A stretch of 64,000 bases of DNA from positions 248,001 through 312,000 of the forward strand of contig KV918792.1 in NCBI GenBank assembly GCA_002049455.2. The letters are read 5' to 3'. This stretch comes from Porphyra umbilicalis. Taxonomy: Eukaryota > Rhodophyta > Bangiophyceae > Bangiales > Bangiaceae. The notes beneath the pieces are model-generated. The model did no database searches, was not told the DNA's origin, and saw only the letters and a program-made list of their open reading frames with translations. Below, piece after piece: positions 22,182-31,733 of this stretch. The position numbers and the translations under genes were made by a program. Numbering within the stretch: position 1 is the first letter of the stretch; the number at the start of each line of letters is the position of its first letter.

Positions 22182-23557
22182 ATGAACCCGGATGCCCCCG
22201 CTCCCGTGGCGTCTTTCGAGGCGTCTTCAACATCTGGTGATGCTACCCCGAACGCTGCCAGCCCCGCAGTTGAGTTTTCTTGATCATTCTTCCATTTTGC
22301 GACGTGCGTCGTCCTTTCATAGGGTGTGGTACATCCTGGACATTGGTCTCTTCTCCTTTATTCTATTGGCTGAAGCGATCGTATCTGACCTGAATCATGG
22401 GCGCTTTTCTGTGATTTCCTACATGCATGGGACTCTCAACTATGATTTCGCGCATGTCCAGGCGTGTCGAACTCTGCAGGTCAATCATCCCAGGGCAAGC
22501 GAAAGTGCCGAGTGTGCCGGATGCAAGGGCACACCATCACCACGCGCCCGCTCCACATGACCGCCAATTTCTTCTGTGGCTGCTGCCGGCCAACATGCAC
22601 TGTGTGCCCGGTCGCGTGCAAGACGTGCAACGTGCCCGGCCACAGCGAAGACACGCAAGTCGCCAAGATCTCGAAAGGATCTCGCCAGCGAACAGCATGT
22701 GTTTTCGGTCCGAACAGCATGAATGACATGCACGCACGCTTGGCGAAGATTATGCGCAAGCGACCCCTGACGGCGCGTCAACAGAAATAGAAGCGCAAGA
22801 GCGGCAAGGCGTCGTTAGCCGCGGCATCTAGCGATAATAGTGGCAGCCAATTGGCAGCTCACGTCACGCAGGCTACTGTTGTCGATGAGTGGGGCCTCAG
22901 AGGCGCGGCAGCTGGGCTGCGGGCGCGACGTGCGGACGCGGTAGTGGCGGCCACGATGGACGCTGGAGCAACAGCTGGAGGCGCCGGCCTGGCCGGCCCT
23001 ATGGCTGCGGACGGGAGCATGCACGGCGACCGGGCGGTGACGGCACCACTGGTGGCCCTCTCTCGCTCGTCGAGCGCTGGGTCGACGGTGGAGGAGGAGC
23101 GCTCGGCCGCGCTGGCGACTCTCGATCAGGCCTTTCGGGCGCTGCAGCAGCTTAAGTACACTCCCAGGAAGCGCAAGTCTATCAAGGACGTCCTTGGCGA
23201 GGTCAAGATCAACGCAGCGCGTATGGGTTCCAACGCGCGGATTTTCGGCTTCAGCAACCCATTTTCGGTACGAAGGAGCGCCGAGTTGCGAACCGCAAGG
23301 ATGAGGTTTGTGGACGCATCTGATGTAGAGCTGTCATCTCAGGTGAGGCAAACGATGAACGCCTGTTTTGACGACCTGCACTATTTTAGCGGGTGCTCAC
23401 TGCAGGCCGAGAAGGTGACGATGGATGCTGTAATAAAGATCTTTTCCGAGTGCGCCGTCAAGGCAGGCCTTTGCAACGCTGCTGCTCTCTTGTCCATGAA
23501 GCAGTTCATCCTGGAACTGCGCCGCGTTAACTACAACATTAGCGCCTACTTCTCAAG
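22182..23557 (+). CDS. Cargo gene: Cys-rich N part plus helical domain
   Basis: ATG 22182 begins 29 codons (to 22268). A GT-AG intron 22269-22493 (225 bp) joins in phase to 22494. Exon 2 encodes GKRKCRVCRMQGH and a dense Cys cluster (GCCRPTCTVCPVACKTCNVPGH), a likely zinc-binding module, then a basic stretch. A TAG at 22788-22790 sits inside the basic stretch (RQQK / KRKSGK) and the same frame stays open to a textbook donor, AAG|GTACGT, at 23557/23558. The later part (ATG 22956) is an Ala-rich linker, then ~140 residues of mixed, probably helical protein (FGFSNPF, ALLSMKQFILELRR). A pyrimidine-rich acceptor ends at 23777, where the palindrome starts, so the next exon is lost or displaced. Either there are two genes (a 127-aa zinc protein and a downstream one), or one gene with a readable or mutated TAG. 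Function unknown; DNA binding is plausible. Confidence 0.5.
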
Positions 23558-23782
23558 GTACGTGTCGCGCCTTTACCGGCAAGCCACCAAAGGAGTGAGC
23601 ACAGTGACGAGCATTGTGACAGCCTTACCCTCCCCCGCACACGAGCACGACTGCGCCCGTGTACGGCCAGCGCCGCAAGACGCGATGCGTGCTCAATCTT
23701 TCACAACGTTCGGACAGTTCATTCGGAGCTGTCCATTTGTCCCTGTGCTCTCTGTTCTTTTCTGCCCATTCTTGTAGCCTCT

Positions 23783-24400
23783 GACACTTTCTGACCCAGC
23801 CAGTGAGCTCCCTCGGCCCAAAAATATCGGGGTTTGGGGAGGCGGCGGCGCCGTCGGATTGCGTTCAACACGAGAGCACAGGTTCATGCTGCTCGGCGGC
23901 GCCCGCCGCGCCCCTGGTTCTCGGGCTGACTGTGTGAAGGATATTGTGGGGGCCGGTGTGGCCGGGTTGCTGGAGTCGGTGGGACGAACAGGTATGTAGA
24001 AAGCGCGGGGTGCTGGCTGTTGCGATCGTCTTGCCTTGCGGACGTCCTGTGTTTGTGTGCGCCACTGTGTGCGGACAGTGCAGGTCAAGGGAGGGCCTTG
24101 ATAGCCGGAGCCTGCACCGTCATGACGGCACTGTTGCACAAGCGCCAATGCCGCTGTACACTCCATGCAATATGGACCTGTACTGACTCGCTGCGTTTTG
24201 CTGAGCCAATGGCCGTTTATTCGCATCGTCCCGTGTTCTGCGTTTTTTTCGGTGCGTGCCCGTGGTCTGTGACTTTTTCTGACCCCACCAGTGAACGCCG
24301 CTTGCCGGAACAGTTCGGGGTTTTGGGAGGCGGTGGCGCCGTCGGATTCCATGCAGCACGAGAGCAGAGGTGCACGCTGTTTGGCGGTGGGCGCGGCGCG
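23783..24400. repeat. ~130-bp unit duplicated inside the palindrome arm
   Basis: A unit with TTTCTGACCCCACCAGTGA and GGGGTTTGGGAGGCGGCGGC-like text occurs at about 23783-23905 and again at about 24268-24400, spaced ~485 bp. It is mirrored in the right arm at about 29295-29425 and 29790-29911. The palindrome thus has repeated terminal and subterminal modules. Confidence 0.7.
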
Positions 24401-25417
24401 CCGCTTTTAAGGTTGTGCTTCGCTCGTGGCGAAGCCGGTTCTTCCTCGCACGGTTTCGGTGCTTGTCTTGTTTTGTCTTTGTCTTTCTGTTTTCTCTCCC
24501 TTTGCGGCTGCCTGCGGGCTTGGGATGCTGTTGTTTCAGTTGTTTGGCCACCTTTTGTTTGATGCCGCTCACGTGCGGGTCTTTTTTTTGCCTTGAGCGG
24601 TGTTTCTCGGGGAGTCACCGTGTTCCTTTTCTTTTTTTGTTTGTTTCCTTTTTATTTCTGTGTTGTTGCCGCTGTGCGGCGGTTGCGGCTGAGAAAACCG
24701 TGGCATATGTTTTGGTTTCTTTTGCACGACAGCAACAGGACGCTTTCTTGCGGGCTTGTTGCGGGGCACCTCGACGGGGGGGGCAACAGATACGATGGTG
24801 CAACTCGCAGCTGCACTGCAGGGGGCGCACATCGGCACGTTGGGTATTTCGAGAGGGCGGGGATGGATGGGGGCGTTGGAAGCGCAAAGAACACTGGTGC
24901 GGGAGGCTCAAAGGTCGGCGAAGCGGCGGTGGCACCACTCGAGAAGAGCTCCGAGGAGTCTGCACGGCGGGGGGGGCAGGCATCTGGGGTACGCTGGCAG
25001 CAGCGTGAGGAATGGTAGTGCAGGACAGAAAAAGACGGGAAGTGTGGGGGGGGAGCTATTCGGAGCAGAAGGCTGCTGGGAGGAATGCTTTGTGATGGAG
25101 AAGGGGCATGGCAGTCAGGTCCGCCCAAGTGGGCGGAAAAAAATGGAGCAAGCCCAGGTGGGAGGGGGGCCGTGGGAACTGGAGGGGAGGAGGGTGGCAT
25201 TGAAACAGCTGATGCCGGCGAGGAGGCTGGCAGGTACCCTGTGCGGTTAGCAAGACGTCCGCCCAGGGGCTACGGGCGCCCAAGAAAGGCTCACGTGCCC
25301 GAGCCCAGAGGGTGCGTACATTCGGGGTGCAAGCACTGCACGAGGGCCAATCAGAAAATCAAACGCAGGAGCTTGGAAAGGCTCGGAAGAACCCCCCTCC
25401 AACCTGTAAGGTTTGGG

Positions 25418-27322
25418 CACTGCACATCGCGAAAACATCCAGCGACCTTATGAACGCTCCGCCAACTGGCAGATGATTGTGGAAGGAAAATGTTGTGTTC
25501 ACAAGAGGCATTGGGAGAACTCTGGTGAGCAAAGCACTGAATACCAAATAGAACCTGGTGTCAGGATCCATTAATTAGCTGCAGGTTCATGGCAAGAAAA
25601 GAAGTCTTGATCCACCATGTCCCGTTCACTCCCACACGACAGGAAGAGTAGGAAGTCTCTACAAGATCTTTTAGACCTTTTATTGTCTCTCCCAGAGCCA
25701 CCTGGAGGAGCCTCTGATGCGTCGACAGGGGGGAGAGGGGCAGAGGGGGTGGTTGAGGGGAAGAAGTTGGGGGGGCGCGGGGGGAGGCGGACGCCGACGC
25801 GCCGCAGTACGGCGCGCTGTCCGGCATGGGCGCCGCCGCCGCCGCGGCCGGTTGCTCGTCGCCGCCCGCGCACGTCGTCTCCCCCCCCCCCCCCCCCCCG
25901 CAGCGACAAGCACCTCGGCCTCTCTCGCCGGCAGGCCATGGCCGCCGGGGGCGGCCCTGCACACACCCAGTTAAGACCATTTTTTCCCGGGCTTCTGGCT
26001 CCGAGGTCGTGAGGTTGAGTGAGGCGGTGGGCTTCCAAGACAGAAAAAAAACATGACAATGTAGAAGAAGAAAAGGCGCATCTGTTGAGCTCGGAAGTTT
26101 CTTTTTCTTTTGTCTGGAAGGTCTCGATCCATGCCTCTCTGTACGACAAAGAAATAGAAAATTACCCCCTACCTGGCACTCTCGACCAGTCGGAAGGCTG
26201 CGTCACGATACATAAGACCGCCCTGAGCTGGGGGTGTGCAGGGCCGCCCCCTTTGCATGCGAATAGCGCCGCTCGAGCGGCGCCTCAAACAAAGCGTCGG
26301 CGTGCTCCTACAGCCAGGTGAAATCATGTGCTGTCTCAAGAAAATCTGAAAGACGCCCCTCAGCGACCACGGCCGGGGCTTTCTGCCCGAGTGGAACCTC
26401 ATGTCCCCGAGGCAAGGTGGGCGGGGGGTCGGCAGAGCTCGTTGCTGACAGCCGCCGCCTCCGGGTGCGCCCTCGCAGCGTACCCCCTCGGCCACGGCTG
26501 GGCGCGCTCTGCCTCTTCAAAGTCCGCGACACACCAATCTTTTCCCTGCAACGGGCCGGCGGGGGGGAGGGACCAGGGGGAGGGGGAGCGGGAGGAGGCG
26601 AGCCCGGGGAAGCGGGAGCGGGCGTGGAAGGAGCGCGGGGATGAGGCCGTGGCGGCGGCGATGGCGACAACCCGGGTGGGCAGTGGGGATCGAGGTGGGG
26701 AGCTGTGAGGCGGCGGCGGCGGTTGCGGCGGCCAGGAAGTGCAGTGGTGGTGTCGGGGGTGCGCGGTGATTGCTGTGGTGACGGTAGTTGCGGTGTTGGA
26801 CGTGTGCGTCGTGAGGAAGAGTGCCTGGTGGCGGCAGCGGTGGCGGTGGCGGGGATGTGTGGCGGTTGGGGCGGCGGTGGCCGCCGTGGTGACCCGGCTG
26901 CGCGTTGAGGCACGGGGACGGGGGGGCTGGCAGCGGATACGGGCGGGCCGCGTGGGCGGGGTGCACGGGGCCTTGAGCGGGAGAAGTAAACGGAACGCTA
27001 GTATGCGTCGTTTTCTTTCCATGAAGCCACCGACGTGCAGGCCATCATAGTAGCGACTGCCAGAACATTGCTCAAGGGGAGACGTTGCAGAGGTGGGCTC
27101 CCGATCCTTATTCAATCGCTTGCAAGATGTCTCAGGAAGTGTCTACCTATCCTCATCAACCTGTATTAAAAATATCACAAAGCAGATCGCTGCACGAAGG
27201 TCGAGAGGTTGAGTGCACGTTATCTGTTACCAGCACCAAATAAAATGTTATGACCAGAACAGCAGAGAAACCCAGAAGCGATCCGTTGGAGCTCGTTTTG
27301 CTCAATTTCGCGATGTGCAGTG
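25418..27322. mobile_element. 1.9-kb element with CACTG ends, inside the palindrome
   Basis: A 1,905-bp insertion whose ends are perfect 17-bp inverted repeats, CACTGCACATCGCGAAA. The uninterrupted right arm of the palindrome gives the empty site: sequence left of 25418 and right of 27323 joins in register, with GG or GGG repeated as a 2-3-bp duplication. CACT-type ends and a short duplication suggest a non-autonomous CACTA (EnSpm)-like element. No transposase was recognised inside; the frames there are GC-compositional, and a C run lies at about 25880. Confidence 0.75.
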
Positions 27323-28300
27323 GGTGTGGGGACGGCACACGGCCACATCGCCCACTGGCACGGCGGCTCGAGGTGAAGCGGCAGTTCATTTTTCGGCATG
27401 GCCCCTTTCCAGAACCCTTCTCCGCGCCGTCTGGCTTGGGGGTGGGACGGCGCACGGCCACAACACCAACCAGCGCTGCGTCTCGAGAGAAAGCGTCAGG
27501 TCAGATTTTGGAATAGTGGATTTGAAGATACCCTCTTCGCGCTGTCTGGTTCGGGAATGGCGACGTCACATGGCCACAACACCCCCCAGCACGGCGACTC
27601 GAGGTGAAGCGTCAGTTCAGATATCGGAACGGCCACTTTCAAGAACACCTCCACGCGCTGACTGATTCGGGGTTGAAGACGGCACACGGCCACAGCCCCC
27701 ACCAGCCCGGAGATCTGAGGTGAACCGCCATTTCGGTTTTCGGAAAGGCGGATTTTCAGATCCGCTCTCCGCGCCGGCTGCGTTGGATTGTATGGCTCTG
27801 TGCCGTGTCCACCCCCTTTCTGGACAGCGCGGAGAGCGGATCTGGAAATCCGCCATTCCGAAAACCGAAATGGCGGTTCACCTCAGATCTCCGGGCTGGT
27901 GGGGGCTGTGGCCGTGTGCCGTCCCCAACCCCAAACCAGTCAGCGCGTGGAGGTGTTCTTGAAAGTGGCCGTTCCGATATCTGAACTGACGCTTCACCTC
28001 GAGTTGCCGTGTTCGGGGGTGTTGTGGCCATGTGCCGTCGCCACCCCCGAACAAGACAGCGCGGTGAGGGGATCGTCAAATCCGCTATTCCAAAATCTGG
28101 CCTGACGCTTCATCTCGAGCCGCAGTGCTGGTTGGTGTTGTGGCCGTGCGCCGTCCCACCCCCAAGCCAGACGGCGCGGAGAATGGTTCTGGAAAGGCGC
28201 CATTCCGAAAAATGAACTGCCGCTTCACCTCGAGCCACCGTGCCAGTGGGCAAGGTGGCCGTGTGTCGTCCCCACACCAAAACCTGACAGCGTGGAGGGG
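27323..28300. repeat. ~115-bp tandem repeats, mirrored at palindrome centre
   Basis: Each arm ends toward the centre in about four ~115-bp units. Markers are CTCGAGGTGAAGCG (about 27368, 27481, 27598, 27712) and GGCACACGGCCAC. The right arm carries the same units inverted. Subterminal or internal satellites of this kind are typical of foldback elements. Confidence 0.75.
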
Positions 28301-29911
28301 GGTTCTTCCGAGCCTTTCCAAGCTCCTGCGTTTGATTTTCTGATTGGCCCTCGTGCAGTGCTTGCACCCCGAATGTACGCACCCTCTGGGCTCGGGCACG
28401 TGAGCCTTTCTTGGGCGCCCGTAGCCCCTGGGCGGACGTCTTGCTAACCGCACAGGGTACCTGCCAGCCTCCTCGCCGGCATCAGCTGTTTCAATGCCAC
28501 CCTCCTCCCCTCCAGTTCCCACGGCCCCCCTCCCACCTGGGCTTGCTCCATTTTTTTCCGCCCACTTGGGCGGACCTGACTGCCATGCCCCTTCTCCATC
28601 ACAAAGCATTCCTCCCAGCAGCCTTCTGCTCCGAATAGCTCCCCCCCCACACTTCCCGTCTTTTTCTGTCCTGCACTACCATTCCTCACGCTGCTGCCAG
28701 CGTACCCCAGATGCCTGCCCCCCCCGCCGTGCAGACTCCTCGGAGCTCTTCTCGAGTGGTGCCACCGCCGCTTCGCCGACCTTTGAGCCTCCCGCACCAG
28801 TGTTCTTTGCGCTTCCAACGCCCCCATCCATCCCCGCCCTCTCGAAATACCCAACGTGCCGATGTGCGCCCCCTGCAGTGCAGCTGCGAGTTGCACCATC
28901 GTATCTGTTGCCCCCCCCGTCGAGGTGCCCCGCAACAAGCCCGCAAGAAAGCGTCCTGTTGCTGTCGTGCAAAAGAAACCAAAACATATGCCACGGTTTT
29001 CTCAGCCGCAACCGCCGCACAGCGGCAACAACACAGAAATAAAAAGGAAACAAACAAAAAAAGAAAAGGAACACGGTGACTCCCCGAGAAACACCGCTCA
29101 AGGCAAAAAAAAGACCCGCACGTGAGCGGCATCAAACAAAAGGTGGCCAAACAACTGAAACAACAGCATCCCAAGCCCGCAGGCAGCCGCAAAGGGAGAG
29201 AAAACAGAAAGACAAAGACAAAACAAGACAAGCACCGAAACCGTGCGAGGAAGAACCGGCTTCGCCACGAGCGAAGCACAACCTTAAAAGCGGCGCGCCG
29301 CGCCCACCGCCAAACAGCGTGCACCTCTGCTCTCGTGCTGCATGGAATCCGACGGCGCCACCGCCTCCCAAAACCCCGAACTGTTCCGGCAAGCGGCGTT
29401 CACTGGTGGGGTCAGAAAAAGTCACAGACCACGGGCACGCACCGAAAAAAACGCAGAACACGGGACGATGCGAATAAACGGCCATTGGCTCAGCAAAACG
29501 CAGCGAGTCAGTACAGGTCCATATTGCATGGAGTGTACAGCGGCATTGGCGCTTGTGCAACAGTGCCGTCATGACGGTGCAGGCTCCGGCTATCAAGGCC
29601 CTCCCTTGACCTGCACTGTCCGCACACAGTGGCGCACACAAACACAGGACGTCCGCAAGGCAAGACGATCGCAACAGCCAGCACCCCGCGCTTTCTACAT
29701 ACCTGTTCGTCCCACCGACTCCAGCAACCCGGCCACACCGGCCCCCACAATATCCTTCACACAGTCAGCCCGAGAACCAGGGGCGCGGCGGGCGCCGCCG
29801 AGTAGCATGAACCTGTGCTCTCGTGTTGAAAGCAATCCGAAGGCGCCGCCGCCTCCCCAAACCCCGATATTTTCGGTCCGAGGAAGCTCACTGGTGCGGT
29901 CAGAAAATGTC

Positions 29912-30289
29912 CCAGGTGACAGGAATTCCAAGACACCAGAGCATATGATGGGTAGCCGTACACCATGCACGTTGCCGAGCGAGTAGCAAAGTGTATTTTA
30001 TTCCGCTCGATGTTTGTCTTGCGGTATGGTGGATGTAGAAGTGTGCTCAGTCGCTCGTTAGGGCGGCGCGGGCGCCGGAACAAGGCCCTCCCGGCCGCCA
30101 CGTCAGCATTTTTTCATCAAGCGGTGACTAACCGAAGACCTGTGCAAGGGAATCCCTCCCTCGTCCGTACAGACCGCACCCGACGTACCCCGATATGCAG
30201 TCATATGTACGGGCAGTAGTTCCTGACCACTGCATGTACAAAGCCGGTGCACATGGCAGGCGTTATGTGGGAGAGCATCGCCGCCACGC
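29912..30289. other. Remainder of the Tc1-like element
   Basis: 378 bp between the palindrome and the transposase C terminus. A minus-strand frame (30103-30303) may be the last, degraded part of the transposase. Nothing else recognised. Confidence 0.4.
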
Positions 30290-31262
30290 TTAAAAATGGC
30301 CAATCATTGAACTGCTCGGGGAGACGCTTCGGCGCAGCCAACTGCTTCCTACAGATAAGACGTCCTCAATTGGGTTGAATTCAGGACTGTACGGAGGCAG
30401 GCGACAACCCAGCACGCCCGCAGCCTCAATCACGGCCAAGGCGAGCTCATCATGGACACGAGCGTTGTTCAAAATCAAGACACAGCGCTTCGGCTTCTCA
30501 GACCACGGCAAGGCTAGGTCATAAGGATTCATATGGGGCAACAGATGGGCCAAGGCAAAAAGAAGAAAAATCTAAAGACGACTGACCGGGGGGTGGTTGG
30601 GTGATCAACAAGTTCAAACCCTTGTCGTGGCCCATAGTTACGAAGAAGCGAGTGCTCACTCCCTTGTTGTTCGTGACGTAGGACTCGGCACGCCGTCCCC
30701 GTAGCTTCCAGGCCCACTTGCGTGCGGCGGACCGACCGCAGCGGTGGGCCTCGTCCACAAAAACACGCGCGCGCAGGGGGATGTCTCACTGAGAGTGGAC
30801 CCACTGCGCCCGGCTGAGCTCATTGCGTGAAACAACGCAATTCTCAATCACTTTGCGTGTGATGCCATTCGCAGCCAAAATGCGTGTCACCGAGGAGGGC
30901 GGAATAGAGAAGTCAGTCCGAAGCAACCCCTGCACGCGTCCGATAAAATCTTATACTTCATCAAGATATACCCCGGTGTACTGCTCTACGGCAAACAAAA
31001 CGGCGGCATGCACGTCAGGGCACCGGGAGTGGGCATCTTCGTCCTTGTTCCACTTCTCCGGGTCTTAGTGCACATCTCCTGTCTCCTCCACGTATGATAA
31101 AAAGCACGTTAGTGTGCGACGCGACATGTGCGCATTGGTCGCAGCACGCCGCACCCCCTGGCAATTTTCAACGTGCAGGGCCACAGCCAGCCGCCGGACT
31201 TCGGGCTTCTTCATCGCGAGCGAGTCCACGACCGGGCAGGGGGAGCGCTGGTAGGTGGTCAC
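30290..31262 (-). pseudogene. Tc1/mariner (IS630-like) DDE transposase, decayed
   Basis: Minus strand. Helix-turn-helix-like N part at 31262-31065, then a linker. The first catalytic Asp is in VFVDEAHRCGRSA (about 30754). The second acidic position is in LILNNARVH (about 30467), and the Glu is in LPPYSPEFNPIED (about 30365), 33 residues after the second position. That is the D-D-E order of the Tc1/mariner superfamily. Decay: the second Asp is Asn, a TAA (GTATAAGAT region, about 30950) and a TGA (about 30787) interrupt the frame, and the frame changes between about 30590 and 30550, possibly at a lost intron. It lies ~470 bp inside the right terminal repeat of the 10-kb element, as expected for its transposase. 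Confidence 0.8.
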
Positions 31263-31733
31263 GCGTGGACACTCTCACCGCGCAGGTCGCTTGCAAAGGC
31301 TGAAGGCCTCCGCGCGCTCTGGGCATGCATCGCTGTAAATTGTTCGATGTATCGAAGCAGAACGAAAAAACAGAAAAAAACGAAAAGAAAGAAGGAAACG
31401 AGCAGTCTTGGAGGACTGCAGGCAGGCCGGCGAGCAGATGCGGAAAGATCGGAGATTACAGGGAAAAAGAAGATGAGTATCAGGAGAAGCGGGTCGGCAC
31501 AAGGCGAGTCGCTGCCCCGAAATCCATGCCAAGCCAATCTCGTCGTCTGACAGAGCTTGATAGAGACGGCCCAAGGAATGATGCGAGCTCGGAATGAACT
31601 TATGCACGCAAACAAATCCACTTTATGAAAGCTTAGACCTTGGCGGTGCTTTCGAGGGCTTCATTAGCAAAATATTTGAGTGCACAAGCAGTCCCGGTCT
31701 CGGTCGATGAGGACAAAATTGGGGGATCAGCAA
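31263..31733. other. Right terminal region of the Tc1-like element
   Basis: Upstream region of the transposase, ending in the ~53-bp terminal inverted repeat (about 31680-31733). It would hold the transposase promoter. No specific motif assigned. Confidence 0.5.

Larger units (their letters stand above)
23783..29911. mobile_element. Giant foldback palindrome (~2.09-kb arms)
   Basis: The left arm is 23783-25417 plus 27323-27774 (2,087 bp, interrupted by a 1.9-kb insert). The right arm is 27827-29911 (2,085 bp). The centre is a 52-bp spacer (27775-27826). All ORFs in one arm reappear inverted in the other with the same protein text. Arm identity is near total over about 23880-25400 versus 28305-29800, but only ~90% near the centre and in the outermost ~100 bp. 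The outer ends read GACACTTTCTGACC and GACATTTTCTGACC. No target duplication could be fixed. It resembles foldback-type or long-TIR transposons, or a local inverted duplication. It lies at the 3' splice site of the cargo gene. Confidence 0.85.
21742..31733. mobile_element. 10-kb Tc1/mariner-like transposon with cargo gene
   Basis: The element spans 9,992 bp between TA duplications at 21740-21741 and 31734-31735. The ends are ~53-bp inverted repeats starting TTGCTGATCYCCCAATTTTG and including GGGACTGCTTGTG. The left flank (gag-like protein text ending at 21741) and the right flank (from 31734) belong to the same copia gag, and one TA removes cleanly, so this is a single insertion. Contents: a spliced plus-strand gene (22182 onward), a foldback palindrome (23783-29911) and a minus-strand DDE transposase (30290-31262). 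Without the palindrome it would be ~3.9 kb. MITEs at 4102-4500 share its ends. Confidence 0.85.

Noticed and set aside
22464-23777. Reading the frame straight through to 23777 as the C terminus of the cargo protein
   Set aside because: A consensus donor at 23558 and a strong acceptor ending at 23777 show that the last ~220 bp are an intron.
25571-26149. ORFs inside the CACTG element as its transposase
   Set aside because: No DDE or other transposase motif. Frames are explained by GC-rich composition, and the element is probably non-autonomous.
23693-29986. Pairs of identical ORFs (about 80-210 codons) on both sides of 26.8 kb as duplicated genes
   Set aside because: They are the same DNA in the two arms of the palindrome, with overlapping frames open on both strands. 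No protein motif.
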